From Nocardia nova SH22a (GTDB taxonomy: Bacteria; Actinomycetota; Actinomycetes; Mycobacteriales; Mycobacteriaceae): 64,000 nt of DNA. A program made the translations under genes and the position numbers. Positions within the stretch are counted from its first letter, which is position 1. Every line of letters begins with the position of its first letter. Of this stretch, positions 26,985 to 35,800 are shown piece after piece. The notes beneath the pieces were generated by a model. It searched no databases. It saw only the letters and a list, made by a program, of their open reading frames with translations, and was not told the DNA's origin. The stretch is taken from assembly GCF_000523235.1 (NCBI RefSeq), contig NZ_CP006850.1:3906001-3970000 (forward strand), given 5' to 3'.

Positions 26985-28054
26985 ACCGCCGCCTTTCGCC
27001 GCCGGGCCAGCATCATCAGCATCGGCCCACCAGCCACGGCGGCCACGATTCCCACCGGAACTTCCGCGGGCTTCATCACCAGCCGTCCCACGATGTCGGC
27101 AGCCAGCAGCAGCGACGGCGCGAGGAGACCGCTGAGCAGCAGAATCCACCGCTGGTCGGCACCGACCAACCAGCGCGCGACGTGCGGAACCATGAGCCCG
27201 ACGAACACGATCGGCCCGGCGATGGCGGTCGCGCCACCGGCCAGGAGCGTGATCGCGGTGACAGCGAGCGTCCGGGTGAGTCTCACCGACGCGCCCAGCG
27301 CGAACGCCGCGTCGTCACCGAGGGAGAGTGCATTCAGCGACGGCCCGATCAGCACCGCGATCGCGACTCCGACGCCGATGAACGGCGCTGCGGCGGTGAG
27401 GACATCGGAGTCGCGCCCGACGAGTGTGCCCGCGTTCCAGGCACGCATCTGGTCGAAGGCATCGGGGTTGAGCAGGGTGATCGCCGAGACGATGCCGCCG
27501 AGAACCGCGGCGAGCGCTACGCCCGCCAGGACGAGGCGGACCGGATCGACTCCGCCGCGACCGCCTGATCCGATGACGTACACCAGCACCGCGATCAGAC
27601 CCGCGCCGCCCAGTGCGAACCACACGTACGCGGTCGGCGCCGACAACCCGAAGGCGCCGACCGCGATGGTGATCGCCAGTGCCGCACCGGCATTGACGCC
27701 GAGCAGACCGGGGTCGGCCAGCGGATTGCGAGTCAGCGACTGGATTGCCGCGCCCCCGATCCCCAAGCCGAGACCGGCCAGAACTCCCGCAACCGTACGG
27801 GGCACCCGCAGATCCCGGATGATCCGATGGTCTTCATCCGATCCGATACCTCGCAGTGCGTCCAGTACGACGCCCGGGGGAATGTGCCGGGCGCCGACGC
27901 ACAGGCTCACCATGATCAACAGCAACAGAATCGCAACGGCGACGAGGACAACCGCGCTACGCCGTTCGGCGGATCGCCGCGATCGATCAGCCGAGCCGGG
28001 TGAAGGTGGCGTCGAGATCGTTTGCAACCCATGCCTTCCCGAGAATTCCGGCAT
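26981..28054 (-). CDS. FecCD-type siderophore permease (first)
   Basis: About 357 residues. It has the FecCD blocks RDLRVPRTVAGVLAGLGLG, GAAIQSLTRNPLADPGLLG, and GPIVFVGLMVPHVARWLVG. Its start is uncertain: the ATG at 28052-28054 overlaps the binding-protein gene by 68 bases. A TTG near 28033 (LQTISTPP) is another option. It pairs with the next permease in the same operon and sits between the binding protein and the ATPase, which is the standard fecBCDE order. Confidence 0.92.
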   Translation of the reverse strand: MPEFSGRHGLQTISTPPSPGSADRSRRSAERRSAVVLVAVAILLLLIMVSLCVGARHIPPGVVLDALRGIGSDEDHRIIRDLRVPRTVAGVLAGLGLGIGGAAIQSLTRNPLADPGLLGVNAGAALAITIAVGAFGLSAPTAYVWFALGGAGLIAVLVYVIGSGGRGGVDPVRLVLAGVALAAVLGGIVSAITLLNPDAFDQMRAWNAGTLVGRDSDVLTAAAPFIGVGVAIAVLIGPSLNALSLGDDAAFALGASVRLTRTLAVTAITLLAGGATAIAGPIVFVGLMVPHVARWLVGADQRWILLLSGLLAPSLLLAADIVGRLVMKPAEVPVGIVAAVAGGPMLMMLARRRKAAV

Positions 28055-28964
28055 TGTTGATCGCCTCGCCCTGAGCATCGCTCAGCCACACGACTCGTTC
28101 GGACAGATTGCCGGCCCATGCCGGTGACGCTTCGAGTTGGGCGGCCGAGTTGCGCGGTGACGGGAGCAACAGAACGATCCGCCCCTTGACGTCACCGGCC
28201 GTCTCACCCGAGTACACCGTGTGTGCGGCCTCGTCTTCGACCGCGATCTGGTCGGCGGCGGGTTGCATTCCGAACAGGCGCAGGATGTTTCCGCCGCCCC
28301 CGAGCATGATGTCGGACTTGTAGTAGAGCCCGAACGAGTACGGCTTCGTCGCGAGGGCGGGGTGCTTGGCTCCGACGGCGCTGAACGAGTTCACGGCTTG
28401 CGCGATCAGTTGCTCCCCTTTGTCGGTCTTGCCGAATGCCTTTGCCACCTGCCGGATTCCGACTCGCCAATCGTGCTTGGCGTCCTGCATATCGAATATG
28501 AGTGTCGGTGCGATCTGCTCGAGTTTGGCGACAACTGTCTTGTTGTCGAACTGGGGCCAGGCGGGGGCGACGATCAGATCGGGAGTCAAGGCGAGGATTG
28601 CCTCGTAATTGATCTCGTTGGCGTACGCATTCGCCAGTGAGTTGTCGATCGCCTTGTCCTTCGCGTGGTCGGCGAGGTAGGGCAGATTCTCGATGTTGTT
28701 GACGCTGGCGCCGACCGGATCGATCCCGAGCGCCAGCGCATTCTCGAATGCGGGGTTGCCCAGTGTGACAACCCTTTCCGGCTTCTTACCGATGGTCGTA
28801 TCGCCGGTGGCGGTCTGAACGGTGACCGGGTACGCCCCGGTGGCGGCTGCCGGATCGTCGTTCTGATCGGAGTCGGAGGAACAACTCGCCATGCTGAGCG
28901 CGAGCGCGCAGACGACTGCTCCCACGAGGAGCGCGAGGGGTCTGCGGTGAGCAACTGAAGACAT
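27987..28964 (-). CDS. Siderophore-binding lipoprotein (FecB-like)
   Basis: 325 residues. A lipoprotein signal is visible: the basic start, hydrophobic helix LALLVGAVVCALALS, and lipobox MASC, so the mature protein is diacylated at Cys28 and outside the membrane. The two-lobe type-III binding-protein fold is shown by PERVVTLGNPAFENALALGIDPVG and the ..DLIVAPAW..LEQIAPTLIF block. It captures ferric siderophore for the two permeases downstream. It is controlled by a box that matches the IdeR consensus in the 33-base gap before the TetR gene, with a leaderless-looking start. Confidence 0.94.
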   Translation of the reverse strand: MSSVAHRRPLALLVGAVVCALALSMASCSSDSDQNDDPAAATGAYPVTVQTATGDTTIGKKPERVVTLGNPAFENALALGIDPVGASVNNIENLPYLADHAKDKAIDNSLANAYANEINYEAILALTPDLIVAPAWPQFDNKTVVAKLEQIAPTLIFDMQDAKHDWRVGIRQVAKAFGKTDKGEQLIAQAVNSFSAVGAKHPALATKPYSFGLYYKSDIMLGGGGNILRLFGMQPAADQIAVEDEAAHTVYSGETAGDVKGRIVLLLPSPRNSAAQLEASPAWAGNLSERVVWLSDAQGEAINNAGILGKAWVANDLDATFTRLG

Positions 28965-28970
28965 GTTGCT

Positions 28971-28980
28971 ACCCTAGCAA
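28971..28980 (-). promoter_or_regulatory. Extended -10 for fecB, leaderless
   Basis: On the minus strand the sequence TTGCTAGGGT (rc of 28971-28980) contains an extended -10 (TGCTAGGGT). The fecB ATG begins 6 bases downstream, so the transcript would start at or next to the ATG. The same CTACCCTAGCAA element occurs at 61879-61890. Confidence 0.55.
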
Positions 28981-28982
28981 TA

Positions 28983-29001
28983 ATAGGGAAGCCTTTCCTA
29001 A
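28983..29001. promoter_or_regulatory. IdeR/DtxR-like iron box before fecB
   Basis: ATAGGGAAGCCTTTCCTAA matches 16 of 19 positions of the TTAGGTTAGGCTAACCTAA-type consensus (W/S degenerate). It overlaps the expected -35 region of the fecB promoter, as repressor sites do. IdeR with Fe2+ would block it. Its last three bases fall within the 3' end of the TetR gene. Confidence 0.75.
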
Positions 29002-29678
29002 CTTTCTTTCACTTCGGTCGGAGCGAACTCGCGTGGAGCATCCAAATGCGTCCACGTCGCATCCGGCGTCGGAACGGCATCCGGTAGGACCCCGGCCTTG
29101 ATGAGTTCGTCGGCGCCGAGAATGAAGGCCTCGATGGTCCACGCGGTCTGACTGCGGTGGAACTCGGTGCGCGGATACTGTGAGTTCGGGTAGCGATTCT
29201 GCTCGCGCGGGCGCAAGGCGGCCGTCAGCGTCAGCAGGCGCGAACCGAGAATGTGCGCCGCCTTGCGATCCAGGCGGTGATCACGGCGCATGATTTCATC
29301 CATGATCTGCTCGAACATTTCGAGCGTCGGCCGCGCGTACGGTCCACGCAGGACATAGTCCTCGAGTCCGGGAAACTGCTCCAGCAGCACGATGAATCGC
29401 TCGGAGAGCACCCGCAGATAACCCTGCCACGATCGCTCTTCGGGAGCGTCGAGCCGTAATCCGCCGAATGCTCGAGCGGATGCCAATGTGTAGAGCCGCT
29501 CGATCGACTGCACATGGTGACGAATCGTCGCATCCGATACCCCGAGTTCGCGCGCGACCGCGGCTCGCGTCAGGCGGTCCAGGCCCACCCGCTCGGCGGC
29601 ATCGAGGATATCGGATACCGTGGTCGCCGGTCGTCGCCCCAAGCGTGGTGAGGCCGGCCTCTCGCTACCAGAAGACAT
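28998..29678 (-). CDS. TetR-family regulator upstream of the importer
   Basis: 226 residues. A TetR helix-turn-helix is recognisable (TVSDILDAAERVGLDRLTR, AVARELGVSDATIRHHV) with a helical C-domain (LEMFEQIMDEIMRRDHRLDRKA). It is between the siderophore importer and the MFS exporter, all on the minus strand. Control of one or both transporters, with the siderophore or a precursor as effector, is an inference. A GATAAT -10 lies 9 bases before the ATG, and a TGTCCG repeat lies over that promoter. Confidence 0.9.
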   Translation of the reverse strand: MSSGSERPASPRLGRRPATTVSDILDAAERVGLDRLTRAAVARELGVSDATIRHHVQSIERLYTLASARAFGGLRLDAPEERSWQGYLRVLSERFIVLLEQFPGLEDYVLRGPYARPTLEMFEQIMDEIMRRDHRLDRKAAHILGSRLLTLTAALRPREQNRYPNSQYPRTEFHRSQTAWTIEAFILGADELIKAGVLPDAVPTPDATWTHLDAPREFAPTEVKES

Positions 29679-29691
29679 GGCACCCAGATTA

Positions 29692-29709
29692 TCCGGACAT
29701 TTGTCGGAC
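29692..29709. promoter_or_regulatory. Candidate TetR operator over its own promoter
   Basis: TCCGGACATTTGTCGGACA reads as a near-palindrome (TCCG(G)ACA..TGTCGGA). On the minus strand it is followed by GGATAAT, a -10 like sequence 9 bases before the ATG of the TetR gene. Position and symmetry suit autoregulation. The match is imperfect. Confidence 0.4.
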
Positions 29710-29774
29710 AGGTTTCCGAGTAATTCTCGGGTGGGCGTGGCCCATCAGCCCGTGTGACATATATTCCATCGGCT

Positions 29775-31226
29775 TCACCCGGGCACCTGTGGCCGACTCC
29801 GGGCCAGCGTCGCGGCGATGATCACACCGACGAGACAGCACAGTGCGACCACGACGTAGACGGCGCCGGCCGCATCGCCGAGATCCTCCGGCGACGCCCC
29901 GCCGACGTGATCCGAGGCGACCGAATCGAATACGACGCCGAGCACGACCGTGCCGAGTGACCCACCGAGTGGGAAGAAGCTGTTGACCAGACCGGTGGCC
30001 ATTCCCACCTGCGTCGCCGGCACGCTTTCGGTGGCGATCTTCATGATCGGCACATTGGCCAGGGAGTTGCCGAACCCCCAGGCGGCGAGCGCGGGCATCA
30101 GCCACAGCGGGTCGTGCAGTTCGGAGAGCTGCCATACGTAGACGGCCGCGGTGCAGGCGAGCACGCCGTTTCCCGCCACGAGGACCAGCCACGAGGGAAC
30201 CCGTCCCTGGATCCTGCCGCCCAGAATCGCCCCGGCCATTCCCGCAATTCCCAACGGCACGAGCAGAATTGCCGACTCGAATGCGGTATAGCCGCGTCCA
30301 TCGTGCAGGTACAGCATGAAGTAGATCGTGGAACCGAAGGTCGCCACCCGGTTGATGATCGCCAGCAAGGCGACGCCGACGAACGGCGGATTGCGCAGCA
30401 GGGCGGTATCCAGCACGGGAGCGGATCTGGCGCCGATCCAGGTTCGGAATGCCGCGAATCCGAGGACTGCGACCGCGATGGTTGCGAGCACCGCCGGGTC
30501 GGTCCAGGACCGCGTGTGCGCGAGCGTGAACGTGTAGCTCAGCGACGCGACCGAGATCGCCAGCAGGATCGCGCCGCCCCAGTCGAATCGCGTACCTCGC
30601 TCGGGCGGGGGATCGGGTTCCAGCACGCGCGCGGCCAGTGCGGCCGCGGCCACGCCGAGCGGGACATTGATCCAGAACAGCCATCGCCAGCCGCCGAGTT
30701 CGACGAGACCGCCGCCGACCATCGGGCCCAGAATTCCCGCGATCGAGCTGGTGGCCGTCCAGATCGCGATGGCCATCGGGCGTTGCGACCGGTCGAAGCT
30801 GCGGGCCAGCAGCGGGATCATGGTGGCGAACATGATCGCGGCCGACAGTCCCTGGAATCCTCGAAACCCCAGCAGCACCCAGATATTCGGCGACAGCGCG
30901 CAGCCGATCGATCCGGCGACGAGCATCGTCATTCCGATGAGGAACATCCTGCGGCCGCCGATTCGGTCGGACAACGCACCGGCCGGCTGCACGAGTGAGC
31001 CGAACAGCAGCGCGTAGGCGACCATGATCCATTCCAGCGTCGCGAGGTCGTTGCTGGCGAAGTCGGCGCCGATGGTGGGCAGGGCGATGGTCACCACGGT
31101 CAGGTCGACGGCGAGCAGCGAGGACGCGAGTACGACCACCGACAGCGCCAGGCGTTGACGCATCGTCCATCTTCGGTCGGCGGTATCGGCGGAAACCGGT
31201 GCCGACGGTTCCCCGACCCGCTTCAT
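29775..31226 (-). CDS. MFS exporter, DHA2-like (siderophore efflux candidate)
   Basis: 483 residues, about 14 hydrophobic helices, in the DHA2 layout of proton-coupled drug efflux. The first helix LLAVDLTVVTIALPTIGADF (the family's D-rich start), the motif-A loop GALSDRIGGRRMFLIG and the RGFQGLSAA motif are clear. It overlaps the aryl-AMP ligase stop by ATGA, so it is translated with the NRPS genes as the last gene of that operon. Export of the completed metallophore, like the EntS role in enterobactin, is the obvious job, but this is inferred from context. Confidence 0.9.
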   Translation of the reverse strand: MKRVGEPSAPVSADTADRRWTMRQRLALSVVVLASSLLAVDLTVVTIALPTIGADFASNDLATLEWIMVAYALLFGSLVQPAGALSDRIGGRRMFLIGMTMLVAGSIGCALSPNIWVLLGFRGFQGLSAAIMFATMIPLLARSFDRSQRPMAIAIWTATSSIAGILGPMVGGGLVELGGWRWLFWINVPLGVAAAALAARVLEPDPPPERGTRFDWGGAILLAISVASLSYTFTLAHTRSWTDPAVLATIAVAVLGFAAFRTWIGARSAPVLDTALLRNPPFVGVALLAIINRVATFGSTIYFMLYLHDGRGYTAFESAILLVPLGIAGMAGAILGGRIQGRVPSWLVLVAGNGVLACTAAVYVWQLSELHDPLWLMPALAAWGFGNSLANVPIMKIATESVPATQVGMATGLVNSFFPLGGSLGTVVLGVVFDSVASDHVGGASPEDLGDAAGAVYVVVALCCLVGVIIAATLARSRPQVPG

Positions 31227-32857
31227 CGCGACCCGACCGGGTCGAGCAGCAGCCGCACGGCGTTCTTGTCGATTTTGCCCAGTGGGGTCAGTGGCATGGT
31301 GTCGATGACCCGGACCACATCCGGCGCCTTGTATCCGGCCACTCCGGCCGCGGCGAGGAACTTGGCCAGATCGCGGCGTGAAGGTACGGCGCCGTCCCCA
31401 GCGGTCACCACGAACGCGACCGATCGCTCACCGAGTGTGGGATGTGGTTCACCGACGAGCGCCACCGACTCGATGGCGGGATGTGCCAGCAGGAAACCCT
31501 CGACCTCGGTGGCCGCGATCTTCTCGCCGCCACGATTGATCTGGTCCTTGATCCGGCCGGCGACGATCAGGTGTCCGCTGTCCAGGCGCCGGACCAGGTC
31601 ACCGGTTCGGTAGAAACCGTCCGCGGTGAAGGCGGTCGCGTTGTGCTCGGGAGCGTCGAAGTATCCGCGCAGTGTGTAGGGGCCCCGGACGGTGAGTTCG
31701 CCCACCTCGCCGTCGGCGACCTCGTTGCCCGCACCGTCGACGACGCGGATCTCATCGGCGGGCGATACCGGAACGCCCTGGGTGGTGCAGATCAGTTCGG
31801 GATCGTCGTCGAGATGTGTCGCGCAGAACAGTCCCTCCGACATTCCGAGAATCTGTTGCAGGGTGCAGTCGAACTCCGCGACGATCTTTCTCGCCACGTC
31901 GTCGGCGAGCCTGGCCGAGCCTATTTCGAGAATTCGCAGGGAGGATATGTCCCTCGTCGTGTGCGCGCGCTCCGCGAGCCACGGGGTGGCGAGCTGTGGG
32001 TTGATGGCGGTCATCGTCACCGCGTGTTGTTCGATGAGCTCGAAACACACGGACGGATCCGGCGTCGATGCGAGTACCACGGTCCCGCCGACGATGAGGG
32101 TGCTGAGGATTCCGGGACAGTTCCACGTGTAGTTGAACGCGATCGGGAGTATCGCGAGGTATACCGAGTCCGCGTCCAGCCGGCTTCGCGCGCCTGCCGC
32201 ACGCGAGTTGTAGAGGTAGTCGTCATGGGTACGGCCGATGAGTTTCGGCATGCCGGTCGTCCCGCCCGACAACAGCAACAAGGCGAGATCGGAGGGTTGC
32301 GCGTGATCGTCGAACGGTGCGGGTTCGGCGAAAAGCGTGCTGTGCTCGCGGAAGCGGCGATCGTGCGCGAACTCACCGAGATCGCCGACCACGACCACCG
32401 TCGCGATGTGTTCGTGGGTGTCGGCGACCTGCCGGGCCAGGACACGGTGGTCGAATCGATTGAACACATCGGTCGTGACGTAGGCGACCGCGCCTGTCGC
32501 CGTGGCGAGATGGTTGATCTCGGCATGGCGATGCCCGGGCTGGGTGTGCACGGGCACCGCCCCGAGCCGCTGCAAGGCGAACCACGTGGTGATGAACTCC
32601 AGGCAGTTGGGCAATTGCAGTAGTACCGCGTCCCCCTGGGTGATGCCGAGATCCCGCAGTCCCGTCGCCAATCGGTCGGCGTCGTGGGCCAATTCCCGAT
32701 ATGACAGCCGCCGGGTGCCGTCGATGACGGCGATCCGCTCGTCGAACTCGGCGGCGATCTCGTCCAGCGTGCGGCTGAACGTCTTCCCCGCCCACAATCC
32801 CTCGGCCTGGTACCGCTGTGCGAACTCATCCGGCCAGAATGGAACTTTCTCACGCAC
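31223..32857 (-). CDS. Aryl-acid AMP ligase (EntE/DhbE/MbtA-like)
   Basis: 544 residues, GTG start. It activates an aryl acid as the adenylate and loads the ArCP of the NRPS. It has the family P-loop SGGTTGMPKLIGRTHDDY, LQQILGMSEGL, YRTGDLVR, RGGEKIAATEVE and the catalytic Lys in TPLGKIDKNAV. The pocket segment FNYTWNCPG aligns with HNYPLSSPG of DhbE: the Cys before Pro-Gly is typical of salicylate-activating members, but Phe at the His position and Phe at the LVN-type site are unusual. Salicylate, 2,3-dihydroxybenzoate or another acid remains possible. Its 8-base overlap with the NRPS and ATGA overlap with the MFS show one operon. Confidence 0.92.
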   Translation of the reverse strand: MREKVPFWPDEFAQRYQAEGLWAGKTFSRTLDEIAAEFDERIAVIDGTRRLSYRELAHDADRLATGLRDLGITQGDAVLLQLPNCLEFITTWFALQRLGAVPVHTQPGHRHAEINHLATATGAVAYVTTDVFNRFDHRVLARQVADTHEHIATVVVVGDLGEFAHDRRFREHSTLFAEPAPFDDHAQPSDLALLLLSGGTTGMPKLIGRTHDDYLYNSRAAGARSRLDADSVYLAILPIAFNYTWNCPGILSTLIVGGTVVLASTPDPSVCFELIEQHAVTMTAINPQLATPWLAERAHTTRDISSLRILEIGSARLADDVARKIVAEFDCTLQQILGMSEGLFCATHLDDDPELICTTQGVPVSPADEIRVVDGAGNEVADGEVGELTVRGPYTLRGYFDAPEHNATAFTADGFYRTGDLVRRLDSGHLIVAGRIKDQINRGGEKIAATEVEGFLLAHPAIESVALVGEPHPTLGERSVAFVVTAGDGAVPSRRDLAKFLAAAGVAGYKAPDVVRVIDTMPLTPLGKIDKNAVRLLLDPVGSR

Positions 32858-35800
32858 CGAGCTGTCCTTTCATCGATATGTCTGTCTGTTCGGAAGTGGT
32901 TGTCCGGCCGGCGGAATCGCGAAGGCGAGCCGACCAGGCGGCCGAAACGGCGACGGCCGAATATCCGATCAGCGGGTCCGCGGCCACACCGAGCAGCACC
33001 TGCTCACCGGCCGAATAGTGTTGTGCTGTCAGCGGATACACGCGCTCAGCGCCCGAGGCCGGGCGGTGGAACGGATGTGCGTCGTGCGGTGAGAGGACCG
33101 GCGGCGCGGTGCGCTCCTGGAAGAGAACGGCGGGCCGGTCGGATGCCCCCGCCGGCCACTGCGCCCGGTACGCGGCGGCGGTTCGTTCGTCGCGCAGTTC
33201 TCCGATTTCATCCGGGGTGTGACCGCGACGCAGCGGCACGATCCCACCGGGCAGACCCAGGTCCAGGTGGAACGTGTCGATGCCGAATTGCATTGCGAGA
33301 ACGTCGAACAGAGCCGCGATGGCGTCGGCCACCGGAATCGGTCCCGGGAGCCGGACGGTGATCGACAGTCGATCGGTACGCCGCGCGGTCTCTTGCGCCG
33401 ACGGCAGGTCCCCGGTTGCGGGGAGGTGTTCGACCGGGCGCTCGCTGCGATCCAGCGTCCCCGGGAGGTAATCGTCCCCGCAGACAGCCTGTGCCAATGC
33501 CGTCAGGTCCGGTCCCGTGGCGACGAGTGCGCTACCGGCGATGACGAGTAGTTCCCCGTCGCGTGCCGGAACGCGCGCGGCCGATGTGGTCTGTCCCCGT
33601 GTGAGGTCGATGCCCGCCGCCATCCACGGCCCATCGCCCGGATCGATCACCGGCACGACACCGATGACCGGCGGGGTTTCGTTTCGGTACGTCCGCCACA
33701 ATCGGCCACGAATCATGAAGCGCCGCTGCAGATGTTCGAAACGCTCGGTCCGCAGAACCTGGGAGAGGCGCCGGCCCATATCGTCGGGGGTCACTCCGTG
33801 CGGCCATCGCATCGCGGCGTAGGTGACGGCGTCGCGCGCGTCCACGCCGGTCGGTCGTAACAGTGCCGCGGGCCACGGCAATGCGAGCGAACCCTGGTCG
33901 CGCGCGCGGTCACCGGTACGTTCCTTGGTCGCGAGGCGGCTCAGTCCGCGAACCGTGGGTTCCAGGAAGACGTCGTCGACGTCGAATCCGAGCGCGGCGT
34001 CGGTCCGCGCCCTGCGGACCAGGGAGACGGCGCGGATGCTGTCGATGCCGAATTCGAACAGATTGTCGGTGACGCCGAGATCCGGCCGGCCGGTGAGTTG
34101 CCGTGCGACGCCCAGCAGCGCCTGCTCGTCCGGGCCGTCCGCATCGGCGGCACGGGCCTCGGTGCGATCGCGCGCATCACGAAGCAGGGCAGCGCGATCG
34201 ACTTTGCCGCTGGGCAGCAAGGGAATCCGGTCGATCCGCAGCACGCGCGCCGGAACCATGTAGGGCGGCAACGCCGCGCTCAGAGCGCGACGGACGGACC
34301 GCTCATCGACCGGTGTATCCGTGGCGAAGTATCCGATCAGATCGGTGCTGTCCTCCCGAATGTCGGCGATGACCGCCACCGTGGCCTCCGCCCCCACGAC
34401 GCCCTGCATCGTCGCCGCCACCTCACCGGTATCGACGCGCTGGCCGCGCACCTTGACCTGCGAGTCGATGCGGCCGATCAGCTCGAGGGCACCGTCCGGT
34501 CGTACCCGCCCGATATCCCCGGTGCGGTACATACGGCCGCCGGGATCGTAGGGGTCCGCGACGAACCGGATCGATGTGTTCCCGGAATCGGCGAGGTACC
34601 CGCGGACGACCTGGGGCCCGCGAACGTACACCTCGCCGAGTGCGCCCGGACGAACGGGTTGGAGCCGACGGTTGAGCACGACCACCGCGGTACCGGCGGG
34701 AGCTGTTCCCACCGCCGGGCGGCGGCCTGTGGCGGCCGCGATGCCGACGGTCACATCGCCCGCTGTTTCGGTGCACCCGTAGGAGTTCTCCATCGTCAGG
34801 GCCGGATGTGTGCGGTGAAGAGCGGCAACGAGTTCCGCGCTCAGTGGCTCCCCGGTGCTGACGACGCTGTCGAACTCGAACTGTTCGAGTTCCAGTAGCG
34901 CGCGCAGCAGGGTCGGCACGGCCATCATGTGGCGTGCCCGGTGCTCGTGGGCGAAGCGGGCGAGTCGCTGGACGTCCCGGCAGGTGCCGTCGTCGGCGAT
35001 CGCGACCGTGCCACCCGACGCCAGACCCTCCAGGATCTCGGTGGCGCCGTCGATGAACGACATCTTGCTCTTCGCCAGGCGCGGCCGGTCCGCCCGTACG
35101 GGCCAGTGCGCGGCGCCCCACCGCACCCGCGCGGCGAGCGCGGCATCGGTCATATCGACGGCCTTGGCCTGCCCGGTCGATCCCGAGGTGTAGTAGATCG
35201 CGGCACGCTGCAATGGATTTCGCCGGGGCGCCCGGATCGGAGTTCCCGACTTCTCGTGGGCGCCGTCGCGGTCGACCTCGACGACCGCGGACCCGGAAGC
35301 GGGCGGTATGGCACCGGGGGCGGTCAACACGACGCGTGGTTCGGTGGCGTCCAGGATTTCGCGGACCCGTTGCTCCGGAAGATCGACGGGCACGAAGATG
35401 TACGCGCCGCCCGCGCGCAGAATCGCCAGCAGTGCCACCGCCAGGCCCGCCGACCGCGGAAGCAGCACCGCGACAACATCTTCGGCCAGTACTCCGTGGC
35501 TGCGCAAGGTGCCCGCGAGGTCCGCGGATCGAGTATCGAGCTCCGGGTAGCCGATTCGGCGTTCGCCGTCGATGATCGCCGTGCCCGCTGATCGGACCAG
35601 TGTCGGTTCGAGGAGGTCCAGAACCGTCCCGACCTCGCCGGGCCGCGACACGGGTTGTCGCGCGGTCACGGCATTCGACCGGCGCAGCTGTTCGACAGTG
35701 GCCGTGGCGGATGCGGTGGACAGAAGCTCGGCGAGGTGCCCGATCACCGCGCGCATATCGGTTTCGTCGATGACGTGCCGCTGGAACGTGCAGTACACGC

